From NCBI RefSeq assembly GCF_002999135.1, contig NZ_CP027229.1, positions 1,384,001 to 1,448,000 of the forward strand: 64,000 nucleotides of DNA, in the 5' to 3' direction. Positions within the stretch are counted from its first letter, which is position 1. Each line of letters opens with the position of its first letter. The position numbers and the translations under genes were made by a program. A model generated the notes under the pieces. That model made no database searches and was not told where the DNA came from. It saw only the letters and a program-made list of their open reading frames with translations. The stretch comes from Capnocytophaga sp. oral taxon 878. GTDB taxonomy: Bacteria > Bacteroidota > Bacteroidia > Flavobacteriales > Flavobacteriaceae. Below, piece by piece: positions 57,095 to 64,000 of this stretch.

Positions 57095-57173
57095 TGCGAG
57101 CCGCATGGGCGAACAGTTATTTTGGTCATTAGATATCTTAGAAATTTTGTAGATTTTCTTTAATACATAAAAT

Positions 57174-58397
57174 ATGGACACACAAAATATAAAAGACGAA
57201 GAGAATATAATATACATAGAAAGTGTAAGTGATTTTTTAAACGAGATAAAGGGCATAAAGAATAAATCCGGATATACTTTATTCTATAGAGGACATTCTG
57301 ACAAAAATTATGAGTTAAAACCCTCTATTTATAGAGATAAAAGATTTATAAAGAATGAAGATAAAATCTATAGAGAAACAATTGCTAAAGTACCTTATGA
57401 GTTTAATGGAAAAAGCACTATAGAGTCATTAGCATTAATGCAACATTATGGAGTACCTACACGAATATTAGACTTAACAACAAATGCTTTAGTAGCTTTA
57501 TATTTTGCATGTAAAGAAGTTGAGGAAATTGAAAAAGTTATAAATGAAAAGGGAGAGACTAGCTATAAAAAAAAGGATATGGATGGAGAAGTTATAGTTT
57601 TTAATATTCCTAACGAAAGTGTTTGTTATTCTGATAGTGATAAAGTTACTATCTTAGCTAATCTATCAAAATATGATAGAAATTTTTCCTATAAAAAGGA
57701 TGATTTTTATGAAAGTAAAATAAAAGAAATATACAATAAACGAATTCAGATAAAATTAAAAGAGTTAGATAAAAAAAAATCAGATAATTTATTTAATTAT
57801 ACTCTTCCTCGAAGAGAAAAACTAAAAAAATATATTTATATAAAAAATATAGATCAAAAAATTGAAAAAATAATTCAAGAAATAATTCAAGAAATAACAT
57901 CAGAATATAAAGTAAATATAGATGATGAGATAAAAAAACTTTTAAAATCTCAATTGCTTTATATATTTCAGGAAAATATAAAAGAAGAACAGCAAGAAGT
58001 TATTAAATTTTTAAATATAAATTATTTAAAAAAATTATTACATTATATTAGAGAAGATAAATCCTATTTTAAACCAATTATAAACCCTAATGATATAGCT
58101 AAAATTCTTGCTGTGAAGCCAAAATTAGATAATCCACGTATTGTGAGGCAACAAGGTGCATTTTTAATTTTTGGAGTAGAGCCTTCTTTTGATCATAATA
58201 CTACTAAGCCAATGCCTGAAATAAAAAGGGAATGGATTATTAAAGGAAATAATAACAATAAAATAATAATAAAAAGCTCAAAAAAAGAATCAATTTTAAA
58301 AGAACTAGATAAGTTAGGAATAAACAAAAGCACTTTATTCCCTGAAATAGATAAAGTTGCTGACTATATCAAAGAAAAATATACTACTGAAAATTAA
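57174..58397 (+). CDS. FRG-domain protein
   Basis: This 407-residue protein has the FRG domain in its N-terminal half: TLFYRGHSDKNYELKPSIYR (about 35-54, with R39-G40-H41), then SLALMQHYGVPTRILDLTTNALVALYFACK (about 85-114). The third FRG element NPRIVRQQGAFLIFG lies near residue 320, so the domain is split by a long charged Lys/Glu/Ile-rich insert (about 120-300) that looks coiled-coil. The FRG domain is found in many phage-defence and accessory islands, but its activity is not established. The gene is far more AT-rich than lepA, with long A and T runs, which suggests recent acquisition. No consensus promoter is seen in the 79-bp gap after lepA. Confidence 0.8.
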   Translation: MDTQNIKDEENIIYIESVSDFLNEIKGIKNKSGYTLFYRGHSDKNYELKPSIYRDKRFIKNEDKIYRETIAKVPYEFNGKSTIESLALMQHYGVPTRILDLTTNALVALYFACKEVEEIEKVINEKGETSYKKKDMDGEVIVFNIPNESVCYSDSDKVTILANLSKYDRNFSYKKDDFYESKIKEIYNKRIQIKLKELDKKKSDNLFNYTLPRREKLKKYIYIKNIDQKIEKIIQEIIQEITSEYKVNIDDEIKKLLKSQLLYIFQENIKEEQQEVIKFLNINYLKKLLHYIREDKSYFKPIINPNDIAKILAVKPKLDNPRIVRQQGAFLIFGVEPSFDHNTTKPMPEIKREWIIKGNNNNKIIIKSSKKESILKELDKLGINKSTLFPEIDKVADYIKEKYTTEN

Positions 58398-58590
58398 TGT
58401 CCTTTGTTATGACAATAAACTATTTATAAAAAAACTCTCAGTAGATTACAGTGGAAAGCTATTGGATCTCGATCCTTATATTACACACCGCTAAATGCTT
58501 TTTTGATAGCTTGAAGATAGAAATATAGAGAAAAACATTATATTTTTAGGAGAGTAATTACAAATTTGCACAAAAAACAACAATATACCT

Positions 58591-59199
58591 ATGGATTTTT
58601 TAACTGCAAAGCCTTTATCAGATACTATTTATGACACCCTTTTTAAGGCTGAAAAGGAGCTTATTATTATATCGCCTTATATTCAGATAAGTGGTTATTT
58701 GAGAGAAAATGTGTTTAAACAGCATTTAAACAACCCTAAACTGCATATTATTATAGCTTTTGATAAGTATAAAGATGATAATACTTTTGGCTTTAGAGGC
58801 AGTGGGCTGGAGTATTTTTTGAATTTTCCCAACCTTACTTTGGTTTATATTCCTCAGCTTAATACCAAGTATTACGCCAATGAGCGACAATTGGTTACAA
58901 CTTCGATGAGTTTGCTTAGCTACCCCTTAATAAATAGTATTGATTTTGGTGTTTTTGCGGAGAAAAGTTTTAATATTATGGGCAAAAACAACTTTTATGA
59001 AACATCTAAAAATACTGTAATGAGTGTAATTGATAGTGGTTATACTGTTTTTGCAAAGCGCCCCCTCTACAGCAAGAAACTTTTAGGACTTAGTAAGACA
59101 TATACAGGTTCTGCCGTACATCTAAATTTATTGGATGATGTAATAGCTAATAGAAGTATTGAAGCTGTGAGATATTCTTCATTAATATCTGAAATTTAG
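58591..59199 (+). CDS. Degenerate phospholipase D-like domain protein
   Basis: This 202-residue protein has the start of a PLD-like domain: LIIISPYIQISGYLRENVF, then LHIIIAFDKYKD, and a second-half stretch VYIPQLNTKYYANERQLVTTSMSLLSYPLINSIDFGVF. In active PLD-type enzymes that stretch is HxK(x4)D...N with E; here the catalytic His is Asn (NTK) and the motif Asp is absent, so hydrolase activity is unlikely. A nucleic-acid or lipid-binding role is possible. The 193-bp gap before it has only a near-miss -7 element (ACAAATTTG). It shares the AT-rich composition of the preceding FRG gene and may be part of the same insert. Confidence 0.6.
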   Translation: MDFLTAKPLSDTIYDTLFKAEKELIIISPYIQISGYLRENVFKQHLNNPKLHIIIAFDKYKDDNTFGFRGSGLEYFLNFPNLTLVYIPQLNTKYYANERQLVTTSMSLLSYPLINSIDFGVFAEKSFNIMGKNNFYETSKNTVMSVIDSGYTVFAKRPLYSKKLLGLSKTYTGSAVHLNLLDDVIANRSIEAVRYSSLISEI

Positions 59200-59216
59200 A
59201 GGTAGTGTTTTTTTGT

Positions 59217-59247
59217 TTGCCTAATTAGGAAAAATAACCTACCTTTG
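59217..59247 (+). promoter_or_regulatory. Promoter of the outer-membrane protein gene cluster
   Basis: TTG (59217-59219), a 20-bp spacer and TACCTTTG (59240-59247), only 4 bp before the start codon at 59252. The short distance suggests an almost leaderless mRNA. Confidence 0.65.
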
Positions 59248-59251
59248 CCCT

Positions 59252-59911
59252 ATGAAAACACAGAAAACATATATCACCTTTCTTCTCTTTTTCCTTGTTG
59301 GCTCTAGCTTTGCACAAGTAACTGTAGGGGTAAAAATAAACAACCCTTTGTTTTACGGCAGTAATGCTGGTAAGTTTAAAGCACTCAACGGTAAGGAATT
59401 AACACACTGGGGTAACTGGGGAATCCTAAATGCAGGGGCTTTTGTACATCTACCTATAAAAAAGCATTGGGCATTACACAGTGAATTACTTTACAAGAAT
59501 GAAAGTGCTCATTATTACTACACAGCAACACAATCACAAGGAGAGGCTTCTTATTTTGCTTATGACTATATTGATATGCCTGTATTACTTCAGTTTGAAG
59601 GCAAACGTATGTTTAGAGGCTTCTTACAATTAGGACTTTCTCCCAAATTTCTGCTTTCGGCCTCATTTAATCGGGAAGATTTTGAGGCTATTAATGTATA
59701 CAATAGTTTTAATAAAGTAGTATTTGCAGCCCATATAGGTGGTGGGGTACTATGGGATATTAAGCGAGTGATGCTAATGGTAGATATGCGGATTTCGCCT
59801 AATCTGACTGCTATTGCGGGCAAAGTACGGGATGTTGATTTTAGTACCGCTAGAAGTACCTCTATAACTCTTGTTTCAGTTTCAGTAGGCTACAAACTGA
59901 CTAAAAAGTGA
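59252..59911 (+). CDS. Outer-membrane beta-barrel protein
   Basis: This 219-residue protein has a signal peptide (ending GSSFAQ) and a body of amphipathic strands of the OMP_b-brl type: HWALHSELLYKNESAHYYY, YIDMPVLLQFEGK, GFLQLGLSPKFLLSA, and a closing aromatic strand TLVSVSVGYKLTKK. This is the small porin-like (PorT-related) family of Bacteroidota. It is first in a run of six same-strand genes with overlapping or near-touching ends. Confidence 0.8.
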   Translation: MKTQKTYITFLLFFLVGSSFAQVTVGVKINNPLFYGSNAGKFKALNGKELTHWGNWGILNAGAFVHLPIKKHWALHSELLYKNESAHYYYTATQSQGEASYFAYDYIDMPVLLQFEGKRMFRGFLQLGLSPKFLLSASFNREDFEAINVYNSFNKVVFAAHIGGGVLWDIKRVMLMVDMRISPNLTAIAGKVRDVDFSTARSTSITLVSVSVGYKLTKK

Positions 59912-59916
59912 AAGAT

Positions 59917-60309
59917 ATGAAACAAAAACTTCGGAAGTTAGTTCATAACAATAAAGAATATTTGTATCGGGTAAATACGATTTATAATACTAAGGGAGAT
60001 AATACTTCACTACTTTCGGTGCGTATTTTCCTAAATGGGGAGAAAAATACACCTTTGTGCATTGATTTTATTACGATTGAAGATGAGTTTATGGGGCAAC
60101 CCCTCAATGGGAATATCAAATTGCTTAATAAAACTACACAATATGAAGAAAATATAAATCTAAATGAGCCTAAATATATACCCAAACTTATTGACTGGGG
60201 TACAGCACAAGGGTGGAATGGCAGTAATAAAATAGCTCCCCTCAATGGGTTACTCTTTTTGCAGTTATTGGGTTATGATACTACTCCTTTACAAATAAAA
60301 GAAAAATGA
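59917..60309 (+). CDS. Unrecognised small cytoplasmic protein
   Basis: I do not recognise this gene. The start is taken at ATG 59917 (MKQKLRKLVHNNKEYLYRV); a GTG at 59908 would overlap the previous stop. The ~130-residue product has no signal or membrane segment. It looks alpha/beta, with a possible beta-sheet (RIFLNGEKNTPLCIDFITIEDEF) and a C-terminal helix. Its last base pairs overlap the next start (ATGA), so it is translationally coupled to the following gene. Confidence 0.55.
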   Translation: MKQKLRKLVHNNKEYLYRVNTIYNTKGDNTSLLSVRIFLNGEKNTPLCIDFITIEDEFMGQPLNGNIKLLNKTTQYEENINLNEPKYIPKLIDWGTAQGWNGSNKIAPLNGLLFLQLLGYDTTPLQIKEK

Positions 60310-60830
60310 TACAAAGAGCCTTTCCCTCTTACCTACAGAAAGATACTACTAAAATTATAGATTTTCTACAGCAAAATGACCCTAAGGACTTCAAAACTAT
60401 AGGAGCGGAAACTGTTTGCCTCAATGGAGAATTTTTGGAGTTACCTCAAAGAGTCTATTTTGGAGAATTCAACACCCAAAGTCTGACTTTAGTACAAGAG
60501 CAAATGCTTAATTGCTTGTATTTGTGTCATTGCAACGGTCATTTAAGAGAGTATTATCTAAGAGAATTATTAGCAGTAAAAGAGGATTTTGCTTTGCCTT
60601 TTATAGCTAAACTCTTTGGGGATTATGTCATAGAAATATTAGAAGTGCTTCAACGCGAACTTCCTAATGATACTCGTGATAAATTAAGGGACTTTTTTCA
60701 AGCAAATCCTCTGTACAAAAGGCGTATAGAGAGCCGTATCGCTAGTTATTGGGATCTTTTCTATCAAAATACTTATCCTGATTTAAAAAAATATGTAGGC
60801 TACCAATTATTTCAAACCATCGTAAAATAA
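60306..60830 (+). CDS. Unrecognised protein, helical C-terminal half
   Basis: I do not recognise this gene. It starts inside the ATGA overlap with the preceding gene and ends 5 bp before the next. The 174-residue product is soluble, with leucine-rich helices (EQMLNCLYLCHCNGHLREYYLRELLAVKE, YVIEILEVLQREL) that could form a HEAT-like or helical-bundle fold. No known motif is seen. It is likely cotranscribed with its neighbours. Confidence 0.6.
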   Translation: MIQRAFPSYLQKDTTKIIDFLQQNDPKDFKTIGAETVCLNGEFLELPQRVYFGEFNTQSLTLVQEQMLNCLYLCHCNGHLREYYLRELLAVKEDFALPFIAKLFGDYVIEILEVLQRELPNDTRDKLRDFFQANPLYKRRIESRIASYWDLFYQNTYPDLKKYVGYQLFQTIVK

Positions 60831-60835
60831 AAGAA

Positions 60836-61954
60836 ATGACGCAATTCATTACTCAAAAAGACCAAATCATTGCGCAAATGCGTGCAGAACTATTGGCTAC
60901 CGCAACAGAAGACCGCTACTATACAGAAGAAAATATAACTGACTGTAAAGCTCATTTGGAGGCATTCCTTGCTAAATTAGAAAAAGCTGACCAAGCTACT
61001 GATAAACAGACTTACCTCGCAGAAGCTATACAGACCCTCTGTGAGCAACTCTCTACCTTTAATAACCCTGAAGAGGAAGAAATGCGTGAGTATCTTTGGG
61101 GATTTTTGTATCTTGGCTATACCAAAGAGCTTACTGATTTTATTCGTGAAGCAGCTTTGGTGTATGGGTTTAAGCCTATTCCTACAGTAATAGACTTGTA
61201 CTATTGCAGAGTGGAAATAGGTGGTTTTGATTGTTTTTCAGTAGTATTAGGAGGTATAGAAGAGGAAAATTTTGTGAGTTTGGAATACGATCCTAATACA
61301 CATCAATTCTATTATGATGAAAATCCTTATGGAGACCCTTTTCCTCTACCTCTTTACAATGTACAAGTAAAGCCTGACTATAGTGAATTATCTTTTGAAG
61401 TGCTTTCAAGGGATAAACTTCAACACTTCTGCTTCTTGGCGCAATACCCATCGGATAAGGTGTGGATTAAAGCTATTTACGATTTGCATACCCAAAAAAT
61501 CGTCTTAAATAGGCGAGAAAAGCACTGGAGTACGATTACATTGGGAACAGAAAAAGGCAAAATCATTGAACTAAGAACTACTCAATATGACAATGAAGGA
61601 GATATAATTCCCTCTGCTGAAGATGGTGGTGGCTTTAGTGTTTTTACTATGGGAATCAATGAAGAGAATAAACTACAAAGTCGTAATGAAATTGCCGATA
61701 CAAAGATTTTGTTTGAAAAGACATTCTTTAGAGATGCTCGCGAAGAAGAATGGCGACTCTATGAACTACAACATATTGCTATACAAAAAGGAGTAGTAAC
61801 CATTACTTCTACGGATGTAGTTAGAACACGTGACGAAAATTGGCAACTAATAACAGGGACTATAGCCTCTATAAGTCTCAGTTATGAACTGAAAAACAGT
61901 GATTTTGTATTGAATTTTATACAAGAAGTGATAAACAATTTAAAAGAACAATGA
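60836..61954 (+). CDS. Unrecognised protein with helical N-terminus and beta-rich C-terminus
   Basis: I do not recognise this gene. The 372-residue product is soluble and has a helical N-terminal part (about 1-120) and a beta-strand-rich remainder with an acidic, aromatic pattern (YDPNTHQFYYDENPYGDPFPLPLYN). No catalytic motif can be named. It starts 5 bp after the preceding gene and its stop overlaps the transporter start (ATGA). The three unknown genes between the barrel protein and the transporter form one translational unit. Confidence 0.6.
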   Translation: MTQFITQKDQIIAQMRAELLATATEDRYYTEENITDCKAHLEAFLAKLEKADQATDKQTYLAEAIQTLCEQLSTFNNPEEEEMREYLWGFLYLGYTKELTDFIREAALVYGFKPIPTVIDLYYCRVEIGGFDCFSVVLGGIEEENFVSLEYDPNTHQFYYDENPYGDPFPLPLYNVQVKPDYSELSFEVLSRDKLQHFCFLAQYPSDKVWIKAIYDLHTQKIVLNRREKHWSTITLGTEKGKIIELRTTQYDNEGDIIPSAEDGGGFSVFTMGINEENKLQSRNEIADTKILFEKTFFRDAREEEWRLYELQHIAIQKGVVTITSTDVVRTRDENWQLITGTIASISLSYELKNSDFVLNFIQEVINNLKEQ

Positions 61955-63429
61955 AAAAACTTAAATTTCCAACACCTTATACAGTTTTAATGCTGGTAAT
62001 AATATTAGCAGCGAGCCTTACATTCTTACTACCTTCGGGCTCATATAGCAGCTTGGAATATAACAAGGCACAAGATAGCTTTGTAATACGTACAGCAGAC
62101 AGTGTTTATACCTTACCTGCTACACAACAGCAACTAAATGAACTAGGTATCCAGATACAACTAAGTAAATTTAAAGAAGAAAAAATTAAGAAACCCGTTT
62201 CTATCCCTCATACATACGTGCAGAGTAAACCTCGCCCTCAGGGAGCTGAGGCAGTGCTTTATGCTCCTATTAAAGGGATTTATGATAGTATAGAAGTAAT
62301 TCTGTTTGTATTGGTATTAGGTGGCTTTATAGGAGTGTTCAATAGTTCAGGAGCATTGAATATGGGTGTAGGTTATTTGGCTCATAAACTGAAAGGACGT
62401 GAAGGTATCTTAATCATTTTACTCACTACTCTTTTATCTTTGGGAGGCACCTCTTTTGGGCTGGCTGAAGAAACCTTTGCTTTCTACCCTATGTTAGTGC
62501 CTATTTTTTTAGCAGCAGGGTATGACTTGATAGTCCCCTTGGCGGTGATTTATATAGGTTCAAATGTAGGTTCAATGGCATCTACCACTAATCCGTTTGC
62601 TGTAATTATAGCCTCTGATGCTGCGGGGGTAGATTGGACTTCGGGAATAAGTATACGGTTTATAGCTTTGATTTCTTGTGTGATTATTAGTATTCTCTAC
62701 ATTATTCGGTATGCAGAAAAGGTACGCAAGCACCCTGAAAAATCAATAGTTTATGGTGTAGCTTTACCTGAAATATATGCAATATCTGCTCCTGAAAAAA
62801 CAACTTCATTAAAACTTTCTACTAAAATAGAGCTTTTAGTATTTGCTCTTTCATTTGTAGTGATGATTATAGGTGTATCTAAATGGGAATGGTGGTTTCA
62901 GCAAATGACAGTTTTATTTCTTGTAGCTGCCATTGTTATAGCTTTCTTACAACGTAGTGGTGAGCAACAATTTATCAATAGGTTTATGACTGGAGCTAGT
63001 GAACTATTAAGTGTAGCTTTCATTATAGGTATAGCTAGGGGGGTATCATTCATATTGAATGATGGACAAATATCGGGTACTATTTTACACTATGCTACTG
63101 ACCTTGTACAAGGTATGTCGCCTATGCTATTTTTGCCAATGCTGATGTTAGTATTTGGTGTATTAAGTCTTTTTATAGCTTCTTCATCAGGGATGGCAGT
63201 CCTTACAATGCCTATTATAGGCTCTTTGGCATCGGTAGTAGGGGTAGAAGGACATAGTGTTGTGAGTGCTTACCTATTTGGTATGGGTATTATGTCGCTT
63301 ATTACTCCTACAGGACTTATATTACCTTCGCTGGCCATGGTGAATGTTAATTATAAACAATGGCTACAATTCTGTATGCCACTAGTTGTTATCTTTGTGG
63401 TAGTACTTACTATTTTATTATGGATTTAA
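61951..63429 (+). CDS. YfcC-family (C4-dicarboxylate carrier type) transporter
   Basis: This 492-residue protein has about 12 membrane helices and the YfcC/DcuC family text: FPTPYTVLMLVIILAASLTFLLPSGSY at the start, GAEAVLYAPIKGIYDSIEVILFVLVLGGFIGVFNSSGALNMGVGYL, SLGGTSFGLAEETFAFYPMLVPIFLAAGYD, and SMASTTNPFAVIIASDAAGVDW. Members are predicted to carry dicarboxylates or basic amino acids in anaerobes; the substrate is not known. The start overlaps the preceding gene by four bases (ATGA). Confidence 0.85.
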   Translation: MKKLKFPTPYTVLMLVIILAASLTFLLPSGSYSSLEYNKAQDSFVIRTADSVYTLPATQQQLNELGIQIQLSKFKEEKIKKPVSIPHTYVQSKPRPQGAEAVLYAPIKGIYDSIEVILFVLVLGGFIGVFNSSGALNMGVGYLAHKLKGREGILIILLTTLLSLGGTSFGLAEETFAFYPMLVPIFLAAGYDLIVPLAVIYIGSNVGSMASTTNPFAVIIASDAAGVDWTSGISIRFIALISCVIISILYIIRYAEKVRKHPEKSIVYGVALPEIYAISAPEKTTSLKLSTKIELLVFALSFVVMIIGVSKWEWWFQQMTVLFLVAAIVIAFLQRSGEQQFINRFMTGASELLSVAFIIGIARGVSFILNDGQISGTILHYATDLVQGMSPMLFLPMLMLVFGVLSLFIASSSGMAVLTMPIIGSLASVVGVEGHSVVSAYLFGMGIMSLITPTGLILPSLAMVNVNYKQWLQFCMPLVVIFVVVLTILLWI

Positions 63430-63439
63430 AATTTTAACT

Positions 63440-64000
63440 ATGAATATTACTTTTATCATTATTCTTATTGTTACAGTTGCAATAAGTTATTACGGATTTA
63501 CTAACGCAACTTTTTTTAATCGCTACAAATTCAATGTAGGAGCGGTACAGAAAGGTGATTATGTGCGTTTGCTATCGTCAGGGTTTCTTCATGGTGATTG
63601 GCAACACCTTATTTTTAATATGATTTCACTCTATTTTTTTCAAAGTGTGATTATTGATTCTATGGGTAGCCTAATGTTTTTATTTATCTATTTTGGCTCA
63701 ATGCTACTGGGGAGTATTTTCACTTTGCGCATTTACAAATATCAACCCTTTTACTCTGCTATAGGAGCTTCGGGAGCTGTATCGGGGATTATCTTTGCAG
63801 CTATAGCTCTTGATCCTACTGGATTAACCATAAACTTCTTGCCTGGCTGGCTCTTTGGAGCATTATACTTTGGGTATTCTGTTTTTATGATGTTTAACCC
63901 ACAACAAGGAGACAACTTAGGGCACGCTGCTCATTTAGGTGGAGCTCTTTTTGGATTGGCTATAGTGGTAGTTTACGCCCCTGAGATAGTGATACACAAC
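63440..64000 (+). CDS. Rhomboid-family intramembrane serine protease (3' end beyond window)
   Basis: The frame opens at ATG 63440, 10 bp after the transporter stop, and runs to the window end (187 codons). It has an N-terminal helix, then the rhomboid loop LSSGFLHGDWQHLIFNM, the catalytic serine S111 in AIGASGAVSG, and the catalytic histidine H165 in NLGHAAHLGGALFG, so both members of the Ser-His dyad are present. It cleaves membrane proteins within the bilayer. Only the last helices or tail can be missing. Confidence 0.9.
   Translation, partial: MNITFIIILIVTVAISYYGFTNATFFNRYKFNVGAVQKGDYVRLLSSGFLHGDWQHLIFNMISLYFFQSVIIDSMGSLMFLFIYFGSMLLGSIFTLRIYKYQPFYSAIGASGAVSGIIFAAIALDPTGLTINFLPGWLFGALYFGYSVFMMFNPQQGDNLGHAAHLGGALFGLAIVVVYAPEIVIHN

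Noticed and set aside
58398..58590. Promoter for the PLD-like gene around 58558-58570 (ACAAATTTG)
   Set aside because: The spacing within the element does not match TAnnTTTG, and no TTG at the right distance is found.

Overview
The window looks like chromosome from a gliding, host-associated member of the Flavobacteriaceae, most likely Capnocytophaga. The reasons are the low GC content, the Bacteroidota promoter signature TTG-N19/20-TAnnTTTG upstream of many genes, type IX secretion (T9SS) cargo with type B C-terminal domains, PorP/SprF and PorE-like proteins, SusC/SusD pairs, and enzymes for host glycans. The genus is an inference; the class-level assignment is firm. No rRNA, tRNA, CRISPR array or insertion sequence was found.

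Layout. (1) 1-2.35 kb is an accessory DNA-modification locus: a PDDEXK nuclease of the YhcG/DUF1016 family cut by the window edge, a 5'-truncated adenine methylase fragment that begins just before its NPPY motif, and a back-to-back tyrosine recombinase. It looks like part of a shuffling (phase-variable) restriction-modification system. (2) 2.9-17.3 kb is a T9SS surface module on the minus strand: a giant SprB-like adhesin with eight ~638-bp tandem repeats, two PorE-like OmpA proteins and a PorP/SprF protein. (3) 17.9-26.1 kb, also minus strand, holds a GH2 beta-galactosidase, a sulfatase, a formylglycine-enzyme-fold protein without the catalytic cysteines, and two six-bladed beta-propeller lipoproteins. 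(4) 26.7-31.2 kb carries an Mrr-type endonuclease overlapping an outer-membrane protein, a YfhO membrane protein and a DUF4834 protein.

(5) 31.6-39.7 kb is a polysaccharide-utilisation locus: SusC, SusD, GH110 alpha-1,3-galactosidase and GH20 hexosaminidase. With region 3 it would strip sulfated, galactosylated host glycans such as mucin O-glycans or blood-group B termini. (6) 39.8-44 kb is envelope and cell-wall housekeeping: OstA-like protein, OmpA lipoprotein and GlmM. (7) 44-50 kb is an apparent operon of a von Willebrand A protein, a HAD phosphatase, a TonB-dependent receptor and a DUF4249 lipoprotein broken by a one-base shift in a C run. (8) 50-53.3 kb is a second T9SS cargo/partner pair, a type B metalloprotease and a PorP/SprF protein. 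(9) 53.4-57.1 kb holds PabC/PabB and LepA.

(10) 57.2-59.2 kb is a very AT-rich two-gene insert after lepA (an FRG-domain protein and a degenerate phospholipase D-like protein). (11) 59.25-64 kb holds an outer-membrane barrel protein, three unrecognised tightly packed genes, a YfcC-family transporter and a rhomboid protease cut by the window end.

A 45-bp intergenic element made of four AACGAA hexamers spaced exactly 11 bp apart occurs four times, always between operons. This, the methylase/recombinase locus and the frameshifted DUF4249 gene are the points most worth following up.
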